Source: Thiohalocapsa sp. (GTDB taxonomy: Bacteria; Pseudomonadota; Gammaproteobacteria; Chromatiales; Chromatiaceae). Taken from it: a DNA stretch of 34,298 nt. Below the pieces are notes generated by a model that saw only the letters and a list, made by a program, of their open reading frames with translations, was not told where the DNA came from and ran no database searches. Below are positions 18,391-27,480 of the stretch, one piece after another. Position 1 is the stretch's first letter; the number at the start of each line of letters is the position of its first letter. Location of the stretch: assembly GCF_022340605.1 (NCBI RefSeq), contig NZ_JAJDNQ010000065.1, forward strand, positions 1 through 34,298, given 5' to 3'. Position numbers and translations under genes: made by a program.

Positions 18391-19166
18391 GCGCGGACAT
18401 GCCGGCGGCCAGCCGGGGCAGCCTCACCGTCGTCGGTCTCGGCCCCGGCGATCCGGCATTGCGGACACCGGCGGTCACCGAGGCCCTCGACGCCGCCACC
18501 GACATCATCGGCTACCGCACCTACATCGACCTCGCCGGCCCGTTTGCGCCCGAGCAGCGTGTGCACGCCTCAGACAACCGCATGGAGCTGGACCGCGCCC
18601 GCCACGCCTTCGACCTCGCCGCCACCGGCGCCCGGGTGGTGATGGTCTCCTCGGGCGACCCGGGCGTCTTCGCCATGGCCGCCGCGGTGATGGAGGCCCT
18701 GGACCACCCCGAGGACCCCGCCTGGCACCAGGTACAGCTCAGCGTGCTGCCCGGCGTCACCGCCGCGCAGGCCGCCTCCGCACTCGCCGGCGCGCCGCTG
18801 GGCCACGACTTCTGCGTCCTGTCGCTGTCCGACAACCTGAAGCCCTGGGCCGAGATCGAGCTCCGTCTCGCGCTGATGTGCGAGGCGGACCTGGTGCTGG
18901 CCCTGTACAACCCCCGCTCCAAGGCGCGCCCGGAACAGTTCCGCCGCGCCGTCGCGCTGATCCGCGGCCGCCGCGCACCCGAGACCATCGTCGTGCTCGG
19001 CCGCGACATCGCCCGCCCCGGCGAGCAACTCACCGTCACCACCCTCGCCGATCTCGACCCAGATCAGGTGGACATGCGCACCGTCGTCATCGTCGGCTCG
19101 TCACGCACCAAGCGCATCGAGCGACCCGACGGCGGGTGTTGGGTCTACACACCGCGGCACTACTAA
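18387..19166 (+). CDS. cobJ: Precorrin-3B C17-methyltransferase, CobJ
   Basis: Methylates C17 with ring contraction, turning precorrin-3B into precorrin-4 (or acts as CbiH in the cobalt-early route). 259 residues. It has [16 protein letters not shown] at the N-terminus, [50 protein letters not shown], and [13 protein letters not shown] with SRTKRIE near the end, the normal CobJ/CbiH pattern. It is last in the cobH-cobI-cobJ unit. A hairpin repeat array follows 6 bp after the stop and is the only candidate 3' signal. cobG, cobM, cobK and cobalt-chelation genes are not in this window. Confidence 0.96.
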   Translation: MSADMPAASRGSLTVVGLGPGDPALRTPAVTEALDAATDIIGYRTYIDLAGPFAPEQRVHASDNRMELDRARHAFDLAATGARVVMVSSGDPGVFAMAAAVMEALDHPEDPAWHQVQLSVLPGVTAAQAASALAGAPLGHDFCVLSLSDNLKPWAEIELRLALMCEADLVLALYNPRSKARPEQFRRAVALIRGRRAPETIVVLGRDIARPGEQLTVTTLADLDPDQVDMRTVVIVGSSRTKRIERPDGGCWVYTPRHY

Positions 19167-19171
19167 CCCCC

Positions 19172-19282
19172 CGGGAGCGCCGGCATCTTGCCGGCAACCG
19201 GGACCGCCGGCCTCTCGCCGGCAACTGGGACCGCCGGCCTCTCGCCGGCAACTGGGACCGCCGGCGTCTCGCCCCCGGCCCG
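19172..19282 (+). repeat. Array of four 27-bp hairpin units after cobJ
   Basis: GGGA-CCGCCGGCNTCTCGCCGGCAAC-type units repeat four times at about 27-bp spacing. The first reads GCCGGCATCTTGCCGGC and the last ends in GTCTCGCCCCCGG with one arm altered. Same family as the 3.9-4.2 kb arrays. Confidence 0.87.
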
Positions 19283-19569
19283 GAGTCACTGCCATTGAGC
19301 CAAAGCGCACGCCGGCAATCATTCACGCGGTCATCCAGATTCGTCGATAGCACGAAACTGCCCACACCAACCCCACCCTGCCCCCCAATCCCACATCGGC
19401 GGCTGGAAGCCGCCCTTCCCAGAAGCCGGCAAGATGCCGGCGCTCCTGCAAGGTCTCGACGACCGCGCCGCCGTCAGCAACTGCGCGAGCGTGCGGCTCG
19501 CCGGCGCCGGCTGACGCGACGCTGCGGGATGGATGGCAGCATTCGGCACGCTCATGGCCGCGCAGCTTA
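19283..19569. other. Intergenic remnant with a single hairpin repeat
   Basis: No intact gene. A single GCCGGC-AAGAT-GCCGGC unit lies at about 19424-19450. This is where the missing N-terminal half of the following PD-(D/E)XK gene would have been expected, and I see no recognisable ATPase coding traces (no Walker A) in any frame. Confidence 0.5.
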
Positions 19570-20562
19570 GGCTTCGCTTTCCTGACCGGCGTATCCAAGT
19601 TGAGCAAGGTCAGCCTATTCTCGGGGCTGAATAACCTGCGCGACATCAGGGTCTCGGCGGAATACTCAGCGCTGTGCGGCTACACCGAGGCAGATCTGGA
19701 GCGTGTCTTCGCGCCGGAGTTGGACGGGCTCGACCGCGACCAGATGCGCGCCTGGTACAACGGCTATAGCTGGACCGGCGAGGCGGTCTACAACCCCTTC
19801 GATGTGTTGCTGCTGTTCAAAGAACGGGACTTCCGACCCTGGTGGTTCGAAACGGCCACGCCGACCTTCCTGGTGGACTTCCTCACCGAGCGTCATACGT
19901 ATCTGCCGCGCCTGGAGCACCTGGTCACCAACGAGCAACTACTCTCCGCCTTCGACGTGGATCGGATCGCGACCGAGGCGCTGCTGTTCCAGGCCGGCTA
20001 CCTCACCATCGACGCCGTGCGGCGCGTGGGCGCCTTCATCCAGTACCGGCTGCGCTATCCGAACCTGGAAGTGCGCGCCGCGCTGAACGGCGCACTGCTC
20101 GACCGCCTCGGTGGCGGCGCCGCCGAGATCCCGATGCAGACCGGGCGGCTCTATGATTTGCTGCTGGCCAACGATTTTGCCGGCCTGGACGCGCTGTTCA
20201 CGGCCTTCTTCGCCAGCATTCCGCACGACTGGTACCGCAACAACCCCATCGCGCGTTACGAGGGCTATTACGCCAGCGTCTTCTATGCGTATGTCGCGAG
20301 CCTCGGGCTGGACCTGACGCCGGAGGAAATCAGCAACGCCGGCCGCCTGGACATGGCCCTGCGCTTCAACGACCAGGTGTATCTGTTCGAATTCAAGGTG
20401 GTGGAGCTGGCGCCGGATGGCGGTGCGCTCGCGCAGCTGAAGGAGCGCGGCTATGCAGAGCGCTACCGCGGCGGCGGCGAGCCGATCCACCTGATCGGCG
20501 TCGAATTCAGCCGCGAGCGGCGTTGCGTGGTGGGGTTTGCGGTGGAGACGCTGGGCGGCTGA
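19570..20562 (+). pseudogene. 5'-truncated AAA-ATPase-like / PD-(D/E)XK nuclease (DUF1703 type)
   Basis: The frame from a TTG at 19600 gives 320 residues, but homology clearly begins earlier: codons from 19573 read FAFLTGVSKLSKVSLFSGLN, an internal segment of the AAA-ATPase_like/PDDEXK_9 family (usually about 500-550 residues). The ATPase domain with Walker A and B is therefore missing, about 200 residues. The retained part has CGYTEADLERVF, AWYNGYSWTGEAVYNPFDVL, and an apparently intact nuclease-like core, GRLDMALRFNDQVYLFEFKV, with the D...ExK pattern (Asp of RLD, then EFK). The full family is of unknown function and often on mobile or variable regions. It is probably a remnant; residual nuclease activity cannot be excluded. 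A repeat array lies directly upstream and a partial A element directly downstream. Confidence 0.78.
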
Positions 20563-20574
20563 GACGACGTGAAA

Positions 20575-20690
20575 AAACCGGCGGCAAGGCAGCACGCCAC
20601 GCCTCGAGTAAGCGCCAAGCGGCAGGCATTCGCGCGGCCGCCGTCGCGCCACAAAAGGCAGTGGCGCTCCCACGGTGCCCGCGCGCCTGG
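20575..20690 (+). repeat. REP/MITE-like element, copy A5 (left end missing)
   Basis: Begins inside the element (CCGGCGGCAAGGCAGCACGC) 13 bp after the nuclease remnant's stop and ends with GTGGCGCTCCCAC and the CGCGCGCCTGGCGCAG tail. The left TGTGGGAGCGGCAC terminus is gone. Confidence 0.82.
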
Positions 20691-20728
20691 CGCAGCCCTC
20701 CTGGGAGCAGTTCCTGTGGGAACAGCGC

Positions 20729-20880
20729 TTGTGGGAGCGGCACGCTCGGTGCCGCGACCGGCGGCAAGGCAGCTCCCCACGCCCGAAGTAACCGCCAAAC
20801 GCCAGCCAGCCACGCCGCCCCGTCGCGCCACAAGCGGCAGTGGCGCTCCCACGGTGCCAGCGCGCCTGGTGAAGCAGCCG
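20729..20880 (+). repeat. REP/MITE-like element, copy A6
   Basis: TTGTGGGAGCGGCACGC at 20729, inner GTGCCGCGACCGGCGGCAAG, right terminus GTGGCGCTCCCAC ending at 20852, then the GCGCGCCTGG tail. Just before it, CTGGGAGCAG and CTGTGGGAACAGC look like further terminus fragments. Confidence 0.84.
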
Positions 20881-20887
20881 GAGCCCA

Positions 20888-20995
20888 AGCACTGAGAGCG
20901 CCGTCCCCGGCGCGACGCGGTGCCGCTCTGGGCTGACCTCAGGGCGCAATCTCTGGCGGGGCTGATCGCGCCGGGGCTGCCGCTCCCACGGGCGT
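20888..20995. repeat. Decayed short REP-like element upstream of the fused helicase
   Basis: GAGAGCGCCGTCCCCGGCGCGACG and CGCGCCGGGGCTGCCGCTCCCACGG are the two ends of the short type seen at 15.3 kb, but diverged (given here as ends only). The helicase start is about 50 bp beyond, so little room is left for a promoter. Confidence 0.6.
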
Positions 20996-21046
20996 CGCGC
21001 CGAACTCTAGCGGACAATACACGCTGCGGCGGCCTATGATTCGGCC

Positions 21047-24000
21047 ATGGCACCCGCCGAGTGCAAGACCGATGCCCAGAGCGCTACTCTGCTTGACCGG
21101 GGGCTGCTCGACCGGGCGCTGCTGCTCGACCTGGAAACGGGCGCCGACGGCGCGGTGCACAAGATCGGCGCGCTGCGTGGTGGTCGGGAGTTTCGCCGCG
21201 AGGGCCGCTTCAACCTTGCCCTGGCGCTGGATGAGCTGACCGCCTTTGCCGCCGACGCCCGCACCGTCATCGGCCACAACCTGCTGGGCCACGACCTGCC
21301 GACCCTGCGCGCGCTGGCACCGGCGCTGACGCTGCTGCGCCGGCCCATCGTCGACACCCTGTACCTCTCGCCGCTCGCCTTCCCGCAGAACCCGTATCAC
21401 CGGCTGGTGAAGGACTACAAGCTGGTGCGCGACAGCGTCGCCGACCCGGTGGCGGACTGCCGGCTCGCCGAGCGGGTGCTGCGCGAGCAGTTCGACGAAC
21501 TCGCCCGGCGCGCCGCGGCGGCCGGCGATGCCAACGAGGCGGACCTGATCGCCGTCTACCGCTTCTGCTTCCAGGGTGCGACGCTGCTGGACGGCAACGC
21601 CACCGGCGGTGACGGCATCGCGGCGGTGTTCCGGCTGCTGGCGCCCCAATTGCCGAGCGTCCAGCAGGTGCGCGACACCCTGCTCGCGCACTGGCAGGGG
21701 CGCGCCTGCACCACGGCGGCACCGCGGCTGATCCTGGCGCATCTCACGGACCCGGACCTGCGCCCACCGCTGGCCTACGCCGCCGCCTGGCTCCAGGTGG
21801 CCGGCGGCAACTCGGTGCTGCCGCCCTGGGTGCGGCGGCGCTTTCCGGCCACCACGCGGCTCCTGGATGCCCTGCGCGAGGTGCCCTGCGGCGAGCCGGA
21901 CTGTGCCTGGTGCCGGGACGCGCATGACCCGGCGGTGCAGCTCGGGCGCTGGTTCGGCTTCGACGGCTTTCGGCCGCTGCCCGCCACGGCGGACGGTGCA
22001 AGCCTGCAACAGGCCGTGGTCGGCGACGGCATCGCCGGCCGGCCGCTCTTGGCCATCCTGCCCACAGGCGGCGGCAAGTCTCTGTGCTTCCAGTTGCCGG
22101 CGCTGGTGCGCTATCTCCGCCGCGGCACGCTGACGGTAGTCATCTCACCGCTGCAAGCGCTCATGAAGGACCAGGTGGACAACCTGGTACGCAAGACCGG
22201 CGCCACCAACGCGGCGGCCCTTTACGGCCTGCTCACGCCGCCGGAGCGCGGCGACGTGATGGAGCGAGTGCGCCTCGGCGACGTCGCCATCCTGTACCTG
22301 TCGCCGGAGCAGCTGCGCAACCGCTCGGTGGCGGACACGCTGGCGAGCCGCGAGATCGGCTGCTGGGTGTTCGACGAGGCGCATTGCCTGTCCAAGTGGG
22401 GCCACGACTTCCGCCCGGACTATCTGTACGCCAGCCGCTTCATCCGCACCCTGGCCGAGCGCCAGCGGCTGCCCATCCCGCCGATTACCTGCTTCACGGC
22501 GACGGCGAAGCAGGACGTCACCGCGGAGATCCTCGCCCACTTCCGCGACGAGGCCGGCCTGGGGCTGACGCTGTTCGAGGGCGGCGTGGAGCGCGACAAT
22601 CTCGCCTTCGAGGTGCAGCTCGCCGGCAAGCACGAGAAGGACGCGCGCATCCACGCCATCCTCACCGAGCACCTCGGCGGCCCTGCCCAGCCCACCGGCG
22701 CCGCCATCGTCTACGCAGCGCGGCGCCTGCGCACCGAGGAGCTGGCAGACCGGCTGCAACGCGAGGGCTGGGCGGCCGAGCACTTCCACGCCGGGCTGGA
22801 CGCCCCCGACAAGAAGCGCGTCCAGGATGCCTTCGTCGCCGGCGATATCACCGTCATCTGCGCGACCAACGCCTTCGGCATGGGCGTCGACAAGGAGGAC
22901 GTGCGCCTCGTGATCCACGCGGACATCCCGGCGTCGCTGGAGAACTACATCCAGGAGGCGGGCCGCGCCGGCCGCGACCGCGCGCCGGCGCTCTGCGTGC
23001 TGCTCTACGACCAGCAGGACATCGAGGCCCAGTTCGGCATGGAGGCGATGTCGCAGCTCACGCAGCGGGACATCGCCGAGATCCTGCGCGGCTTGAGACG
23101 GGCCAAGCACGACAAGGACGGCCAGGTGGTCGTCACCAGCGGCGAGCTGCTACGCGACGAGGACCTGCGCCTCGGCTTCGACCCCGAGGCGCGCGACGCC
23201 GACACGCGCGTGCGCATCGCCATCTCCTGGCTCGAGCGCGCCGGCCTGGTGCAGCGCGACGAGAACCGCACCGGCGTCTTCCAGGGCCGCCCGGCAGTGG
23301 CGGACCTGGCCACCGCGGAGCGGAAGATTGCCGGTCTCGGGCTCTCCGCCGCGCAGCGCTCGCGCTGGCTCGCGATCCTGGAGGTGCTGCTGAATACCGA
23401 GCCGGACGAGTCCCTCACCGCCGACGACCTGGCCGTGCTCCCGGCCTGCCGGGAGCAGCCCGGCGCCGCCTGGGACAAGGGCCAGACGCCGGCGCAGCGG
23501 GTGCTGCGCACCCTGCACGACATGGCCAACGCCGGGCTGCTGCGGGAAGGCCCGCAGCTCACCGCCTTCGTCCGGCACAAGATCCGCGACAGCTCCCAGC
23601 GCATCCTGGAGCGGGTCACGACGCTGGAGTTGGCCATGCTGGACGCCCTGCGCGAGGTGGCGCCGGACGTCGAGACCGGCGAGTGGCTGCCGCTGTCGCT
23701 GCGCCGCCTGAACCAGCACTTGCTGGATGCAGGACACACCGACAGCAATCCCGAGACCCTGCGCGCCCTGCTGAAGGGCCTGTCGCTGGACGGCCGCGGC
23801 CTCGCCGGCGCCCGCGGCAGCCTCGATCTGAAACAGCTCGACCGCGACCACTACCGCGTGCGGCTGCACCGCGACTGGCGGACCCTCGCGCGCACCGCCG
23901 AGCGCCGTCGCGCCGTCGCGCAGTTGGTGCTGAAGACCCTGCTCGCCAAGCTGTCCACCGATGCCGCCGCCGGCGCGGACCTGCTGGTGCACTTCGGCAC

Positions 24001-26494
24001 TGACGAGCTGACCCGCGCCATCGGCACGGACCTGGTCCTCGCCGGTCAGGTGCAGGACCCGCTGGCGGCCGTGGACCGCGGGCTCATGTTCCTGCACGAG
24101 CACGGCGCCATCATCCTGCACCATGGCCTTGCCGTGTTCCGCTCGGCCATGACCGTGCGCGTACTGCCGGAGGCCAAGGGCCGGCGCTACACCAAGGCGC
24201 AGTACCAGCCGCTGGCGCAGCACTACGGCGAGCGGGTGTTCCAGATCCACGTCATGGACCGCTACGCCCAACTCGGCGCCGAAAAGATCCGCCAGGCGCT
24301 GGCGCTGGTGGCCGGCTACTTCACGCTGGGCAAAGAAGAATTCGTCCGCCGCTTCTTCGGCGACATGCGCGACATGCTGACCCGCGCCACCACCGCCGAG
24401 TCCTTCGCGCGCATCGTCGATGCGCTCCGCAACCCGGCGCAGACCGAGATCGTCGCCGCCGCCGAGGACGGCAACCGGCTGGTGCTGGCGGGCCCGGGCT
24501 CCGGCAAGACGCGGGTCGTCGTGCACCGCTGCGCCTATCTGCTGCGGGTGCTGCGGGTGCCGGCGCACCGGATTCTGGTGCTCTGCTTCAACCGCTCCGC
24601 CGCGCTGGAGCTGCGCCGGCGACTCGCGGACCTGGTGGGCGAAGATGCGCGGCACGTGACGGTGCAGACCTACCATGGCTTTGCGATGCGGCTGACGGGA
24701 CACTCCTATGCCGAGCGCATGGCAGGTGCCGCCGACAAGCCCCTCGACTTCGACGGCGTTCTGAAGGAAGCCGTCGCCCTGCTCGAAGGCGAGCAGGAGC
24801 TGCCGGGCATCGAGCCGGACACCGTCCGCGAACGCCTGCTCGCGGGCTACCGGCACATCCTGGTGGACGAGTACCAGGACATCGACGCCGAGCAGTATCG
24901 GCTGGTAAGCGCCATCGCCGGTCGCACCCTGGCGCAGAACGGCGACGCCGCCCGCCTGACGCTGCTGGCCGTCGGCGACGACGACCAGAACATCTACGCC
25001 TTCCGCGGCGCCAGTGTCGCGTACATCCGTCGCTTCCAGCAGGACTACGACGCCGAGCTGCACTACCTGGTGGAGAACTACCGCAGCAGCGGGCACGTCA
25101 TCGCTGCCGCCAACGCGCTGATCGGCCACAACCGCGCGCGCATGAAGACCGAGCAGCCCATCCGCATCGACCGCGCCCGCGCCCGGCAGCCGGCCGGCGG
25201 GCGTTGGGAGCGGCTCGACCCGCACACGCGCGGCCGGGTGCTGGTGCCGCGGGTGGCCGATGCGCCCTGCCAGGCGGCGGCCATCGTGCAGCGGATGCAG
25301 GCGTTGCGGCAGCTCGGCGGCGGCAGTTGGCGGGACTTTGCCGTGCTCGCCCGGGGCCATGCCGTGCTGGAGCCGGTGCGCGCGCTGTGCGAGCACGCCG
25401 GCATCCCGATGCGCTGGAGCGGCGACCTGCCGCCACTGCATCGCATCCGCGAGATCCACGCCTTTCTCGCCGCGCTGAAGGCGCGCGGGCGCGAGCCGGT
25501 GCGCATGGATGAGCTGGCCGGCCTGCTGCCCGTGCACCCGAGCCCCTGGCGCGATCTGCTCGCCGGCCTCATCCAAGCATGGCGCGTCGAGCTGGGCGGC
25601 AACCCCGGCGATGACACGGATGCCGATGCACCGGCCGCCCTCGCCGTCCCGGCCACCGAGATCGCCGAGTTCTGCTGGGAGTCCCTCGCCGAGCAGCGCC
25701 GCGAGCGCGACATCGGCGACGGCGCGCTGCTCGCCACCCTGCACGCCGCCAAGGGCCTGGAGTTCCCGCACGTCCTCATCGCCGATGGCGGCTGGAGTCG
25801 GAACGGAGGCGTCTGGCGAGGTGCCGGCGCGGACGGGCCGGCCCGAGATGAAGCGGGCCTTGATGATTCAGGCCGCGACCGGCAGGAGGACGAACGCCGC
25901 ACCTTCTACGTCGGCATGACCCGCGCGCGGGAGACCCTGACCCTGCTGGAAATCGCCGGCGGCGGTCACCCCCATCTGCCGCTGCTGCAAGGCGACTGGC
26001 TGCTGCACGAGCAGCCGGTCATCGAGCCGCCGCCGGCGGAGGTCATCGCCCGGCGCTACGCCCAGCTCACGCCCGCCGACCTCGACCTCGGCTACGCCGG
26101 CCGCCAACCGCCTGACGCCCCCATCCACCGCCACCTCGCCGCCGTGCAAGCCGGCGACGCCCTCGCCTGGCGCCCCCTGGGAGCGCCGGCATCCTGCCGG
26201 CCTGCCGGAGTGCCGGCGTCCCGCCGGCCAACCGGAAGCCAAGCCACCGACGGCAGCCCCACACAAACCGAAGCCGGCCAACTCCTCCTCACCACCCCCG
26301 AAGGCCACCCCATCGCCCGCCTCTCCAAGCGCGCCGCCGCCACATGGCTCCCACGCGCCGACCGCATCGAGGCCATCCACATCCTGGCACTGCTCCGCCG
26401 CGACCGCGCCCAAACCGAGCCCGACTACGCCGCCAGGCTGCGCTGCGACGCCTGGGAGGTGCCCTTGGTGGAAATCCGGTGGCGGGGTGGGTGA
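21047..26494 (+). CDS. Exonuclease-RecQ-UvrD triple-fusion helicase
   Basis: 1815 residues in one uninterrupted frame. Residues about 20-150 form a DEDD-type 3'-5' exonuclease-like fold: LLLDLETG (Asp28, Glu30), VIGHNLLGHDLPTL (Asp83) and DPVADCRLAERVL (Asp137). A Cys cluster, PCGEPDCAWCRDAHD (about 283-297), may bind zinc. Residues about 330-750 are a RecQ helicase: Walker A LPTGGGKSLCFQ (about 341-352), DEAHCLSKWGHDFRPDY (about 443), and motif VI QEAGRAGRD. Residues about 1140-1640 are a UvrD/Rep helicase: AGPGSGKTRVV (about 1149), VDEYQDID, GDDDQNIYAFRGAS, LHAAKGLEFPHV and FYVGMTRARETL. RecQ-UvrD fusions are known but little studied; both motors look intact. Roles in recombination, replication repair or defence are inference. 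A REP-like hairpin pair lies in frame near residues 1710-1730. Confidence 0.9.
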   Translation: MAPAECKTDAQSATLLDRGLLDRALLLDLETGADGAVHKIGALRGGREFRREGRFNLALALDELTAFAADARTVIGHNLLGHDLPTLRALAPALTLLRRPIVDTLYLSPLAFPQNPYHRLVKDYKLVRDSVADPVADCRLAERVLREQFDELARRAAAAGDANEADLIAVYRFCFQGATLLDGNATGGDGIAAVFRLLAPQLPSVQQVRDTLLAHWQGRACTTAAPRLILAHLTDPDLRPPLAYAAAWLQVAGGNSVLPPWVRRRFPATTRLLDALREVPCGEPDCAWCRDAHDPAVQLGRWFGFDGFRPLPATADGASLQQAVVGDGIAGRPLLAILPTGGGKSLCFQLPALVRYLRRGTLTVVISPLQALMKDQVDNLVRKTGATNAAALYGLLTPPERGDVMERVRLGDVAILYLSPEQLRNRSVADTLASREIGCWVFDEAHCLSKWGHDFRPDYLYASRFIRTLAERQRLPIPPITCFTATAKQDVTAEILAHFRDEAGLGLTLFEGGVERDNLAFEVQLAGKHEKDARIHAILTEHLGGPAQPTGAAIVYAARRLRTEELADRLQREGWAAEHFHAGLDAPDKKRVQDAFVAGDITVICATNAFGMGVDKEDVRLVIHADIPASLENYIQEAGRAGRDRAPALCVLLYDQQDIEAQFGMEAMSQLTQRDIAEILRGLRRAKHDKDGQVVVTSGELLRDEDLRLGFDPEARDADTRVRIAISWLERAGLVQRDENRTGVFQGRPAVADLATAERKIAGLGLSAAQRSRWLAILEVLLNTEPDESLTADDLAVLPACREQPGAAWDKGQTPAQRVLRTLHDMANAGLLREGPQLTAFVRHKIRDSSQRILERVTTLELAMLDALREVAPDVETGEWLPLSLRRLNQHLLDAGHTDSNPETLRALLKGLSLDGRGLAGARGSLDLKQLDRDHYRVRLHRDWRTLARTAERRRAVAQLVLKTLLAKLSTDAAAGADLLVHFGTDELTRAIGTDLVLAGQVQDPLAAVDRGLMFLHEHGAIILHHGLAVFRSAMTVRVLPEAKGRRYTKAQYQPLAQHYGERVFQIHVMDRYAQLGAEKIRQALALVAGYFTLGKEEFVRRFFGDMRDMLTRATTAESFARIVDALRNPAQTEIVAAAEDGNRLVLAGPGSGKTRVVVHRCAYLLRVLRVPAHRILVLCFNRSAALELRRRLADLVGEDARHVTVQTYHGFAMRLTGHSYAERMAGAADKPLDFDGVLKEAVALLEGEQELPGIEPDTVRERLLAGYRHILVDEYQDIDAEQYRLVSAIAGRTLAQNGDAARLTLLAVGDDDQNIYAFRGASVAYIRRFQQDYDAELHYLVENYRSSGHVIAAANALIGHNRARMKTEQPIRIDRARARQPAGGRWERLDPHTRGRVLVPRVADAPCQAAAIVQRMQALRQLGGGSWRDFAVLARGHAVLEPVRALCEHAGIPMRWSGDLPPLHRIREIHAFLAALKARGREPVRMDELAGLLPVHPSPWRDLLAGLIQAWRVELGGNPGDDTDADAPAALAVPATEIAEFCWESLAEQRRERDIGDGALLATLHAAKGLEFPHVLIADGGWSRNGGVWRGAGADGPARDEAGLDDSGRDRQEDERRTFYVGMTRARETLTLLEIAGGGHPHLPLLQGDWLLHEQPVIEPPPAEVIARRYAQLTPADLDLGYAGRQPPDAPIHRHLAAVQAGDALAWRPLGAPASCRPAGVPASRRPTGSQATDGSPTQTEAGQLLLTTPEGHPIARLSKRAAATWLPRADRIEAIHILALLRRDRAQTEPDYAARLRCDAWEVPLVEIRWRGG
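26176..26240 (+). repeat. REP-like hairpin pair inside the helicase gene
   Basis: GGGAGCGCCGGCATCCTGCC and GGAGTGCCGGCGTCCCGCCG are two units of the 26-27-bp hairpin family, lying in frame in the coding sequence. They encode LGAPASCRP and AGVPASRRP. No frame is lost, so an insertion of a length divisible by three is likely. Confidence 0.83.
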
Positions 26495-26521
26495 GCGCCC
26501 GCCGTTGCCGGTGCTAGGGCA

Positions 26522-26890
26522 TCACCGGCGCGGCGGCAGCAGTCGGATGCGGTGGCGCCTCGGGTCGATCACCAGCAACGCACCGTCGGCCAAGGGCTCG
26601 GCGGCCGTGTGGAGCGCCTCCAATACGGCGTCACCCAAGTGTTGCGGCAGGATATGCTCGGCCCGAAGTTGGACCACGCTTGGCGCGGTTGCCTCGGTGA
26701 GATAGAGCAGGGCACCGAAGTCCAGGTCATGGGTCCGGACGATGTACCCATGCTCCCGCGCCCAAGACATGATTTCGTGATCCTCGGCGCGAATGTCACC
26801 GATCGTCCGCCAGCGCACGGCGGCATGCCCAGCAGCACGCAGGACGTCCGTCCACGCGCCGGGCATATTCATGTCCAACAGCAGCTTCAT
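26522..26890 (-). CDS. DUF5615 PIN-like protein (probable toxin)
   Basis: A 122-residue protein of the DUF5615 PIN-like family. It opens with MKLLLDMNMP (Asp6) and has RAEDHEIMSWAREHGYIVRT (Asp37) and THDLDFGALL (Asp55, Asp57), an acidic set expected of a PIN-like metal-dependent RNase. Partners of this family are usually DUF433 proteins, and one is encoded immediately upstream with an ATGA overlap. By analogy it is the toxin of a VapBC-like toxin-antitoxin pair; activity is not proven by sequence. Convergent with the helicase, 27 bp from its stop. Confidence 0.9.
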   Translation of the reverse strand: MKLLLDMNMPGAWTDVLRAAGHAAVRWRTIGDIRAEDHEIMSWAREHGYIVRTHDLDFGALLYLTEATAPSVVQLRAEHILPQHLGDAVLEALHTAAEPLADGALLVIDPRRHRIRLLPPRR

Positions 26891-27123
26891 CCGGCTTTCA
26901 GCGGCAAGTCGTACTCCTCCGCGCGCCAGCTCGCGTAAGCCAGCGCCGCGTAGATATCCTCCCGCTCCAGATCCGGGTAGTGCTCCAGCACGCTCTCGAT
27001 GCGCTCGCCGGACGCAAGCAAGCCGGTGATGGCGCCCACCGTGATGCGAATCCCGCGGATGCAGGGCTTGCCACCCATCTTCGCAGGATCGACGGTGATG
27101 CGATCAAGGTCGGGATAGGTCAT
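26887..27123 (-). CDS. DUF433 protein (probable antitoxin)
   Basis: 78 residues. DUF433 hallmarks are DRITVDPAKMGGKPCIRGIR, a helix-turn-helix-like VGAITGLLASGE, and LEHYPDLEREDIYAALAYAS. These small DNA-binding-like proteins pair with DUF5615 PIN-like proteins, and the order here (antitoxin first, ATGA overlap) is the standard toxin-antitoxin arrangement. GGAGA nine bases upstream supports the ATG at 27123. The start overlaps the end of the McrC-like remnant, so the pair sits on, or has replaced, the tail of a broken restriction locus. Confidence 0.92.
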   Translation of the reverse strand: MTYPDLDRITVDPAKMGGKPCIRGIRITVGAITGLLASGERIESVLEHYPDLEREDIYAALAYASWRAEEYDLPLKAG

Positions 27124-27480
27124 GTCGTCGTCTCCGTTGGAACCAAGGAGTGCCGGCGGCGTCTCCAGCAATGATGTTCGACGAACCCGCGCTTGCGATG
27201 TCGGAGCAGTGCCTCCAGCCGCGTAAGTACCGGGGCCGCCAGCAACCAGGTGGGCACCGAGCGGGCCGACCCCGGCACCATGAGCGCGCCGCCAATGCTC
27301 GGTTCCAGCGCGAAGGCGATGTCGCTCAGCACCGCGCCGAGCGCGGGCCAATGGAAGCGCGGCGCAACCATGAATCCCGCGACGACGCGCCGCGTCGTCG
27401 GAGACAGGAGCGGCACGGCACCAATGCGCGGCCCCGGCGTCAGCCGCACGCGAAGGCCATGACGGGAGTCGATGCCTGCC
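27120..27480 (-). pseudogene. McrC-like fragment of a broken type IV restriction locus
   Basis: The minus-strand frame ending at 27120 contains RIGAVPLLSPTTRRVVAGFM, VAPRFHWPALGAVLSDIAFA, LVPGSARSVPTWLLAAPVL-like text (here MVPGSARSVPTWLLAAPVLT) and LEALLRHRKRGF. This resembles, from memory, the N-terminal/middle part of McrC-like specificity proteins. It has no start of its own, is out of frame with the McrB-like fragment it abuts, and after about KRGF runs into unrelated sequence until a stop that overlaps the DUF433 start. So both ends are lost. The McrC identity is moderate; that it is a real but broken coding remnant is more secure, given the even codon pattern. Confidence 0.55.

Noticed and set aside
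23150-25771. 873-codon minus-strand frame inside the helicase gene
   Set aside because: It is the shadow of a clearly coding plus strand with intact helicase motifs; its composition is Gln/Gly/Ala/Val-rich without motifs.
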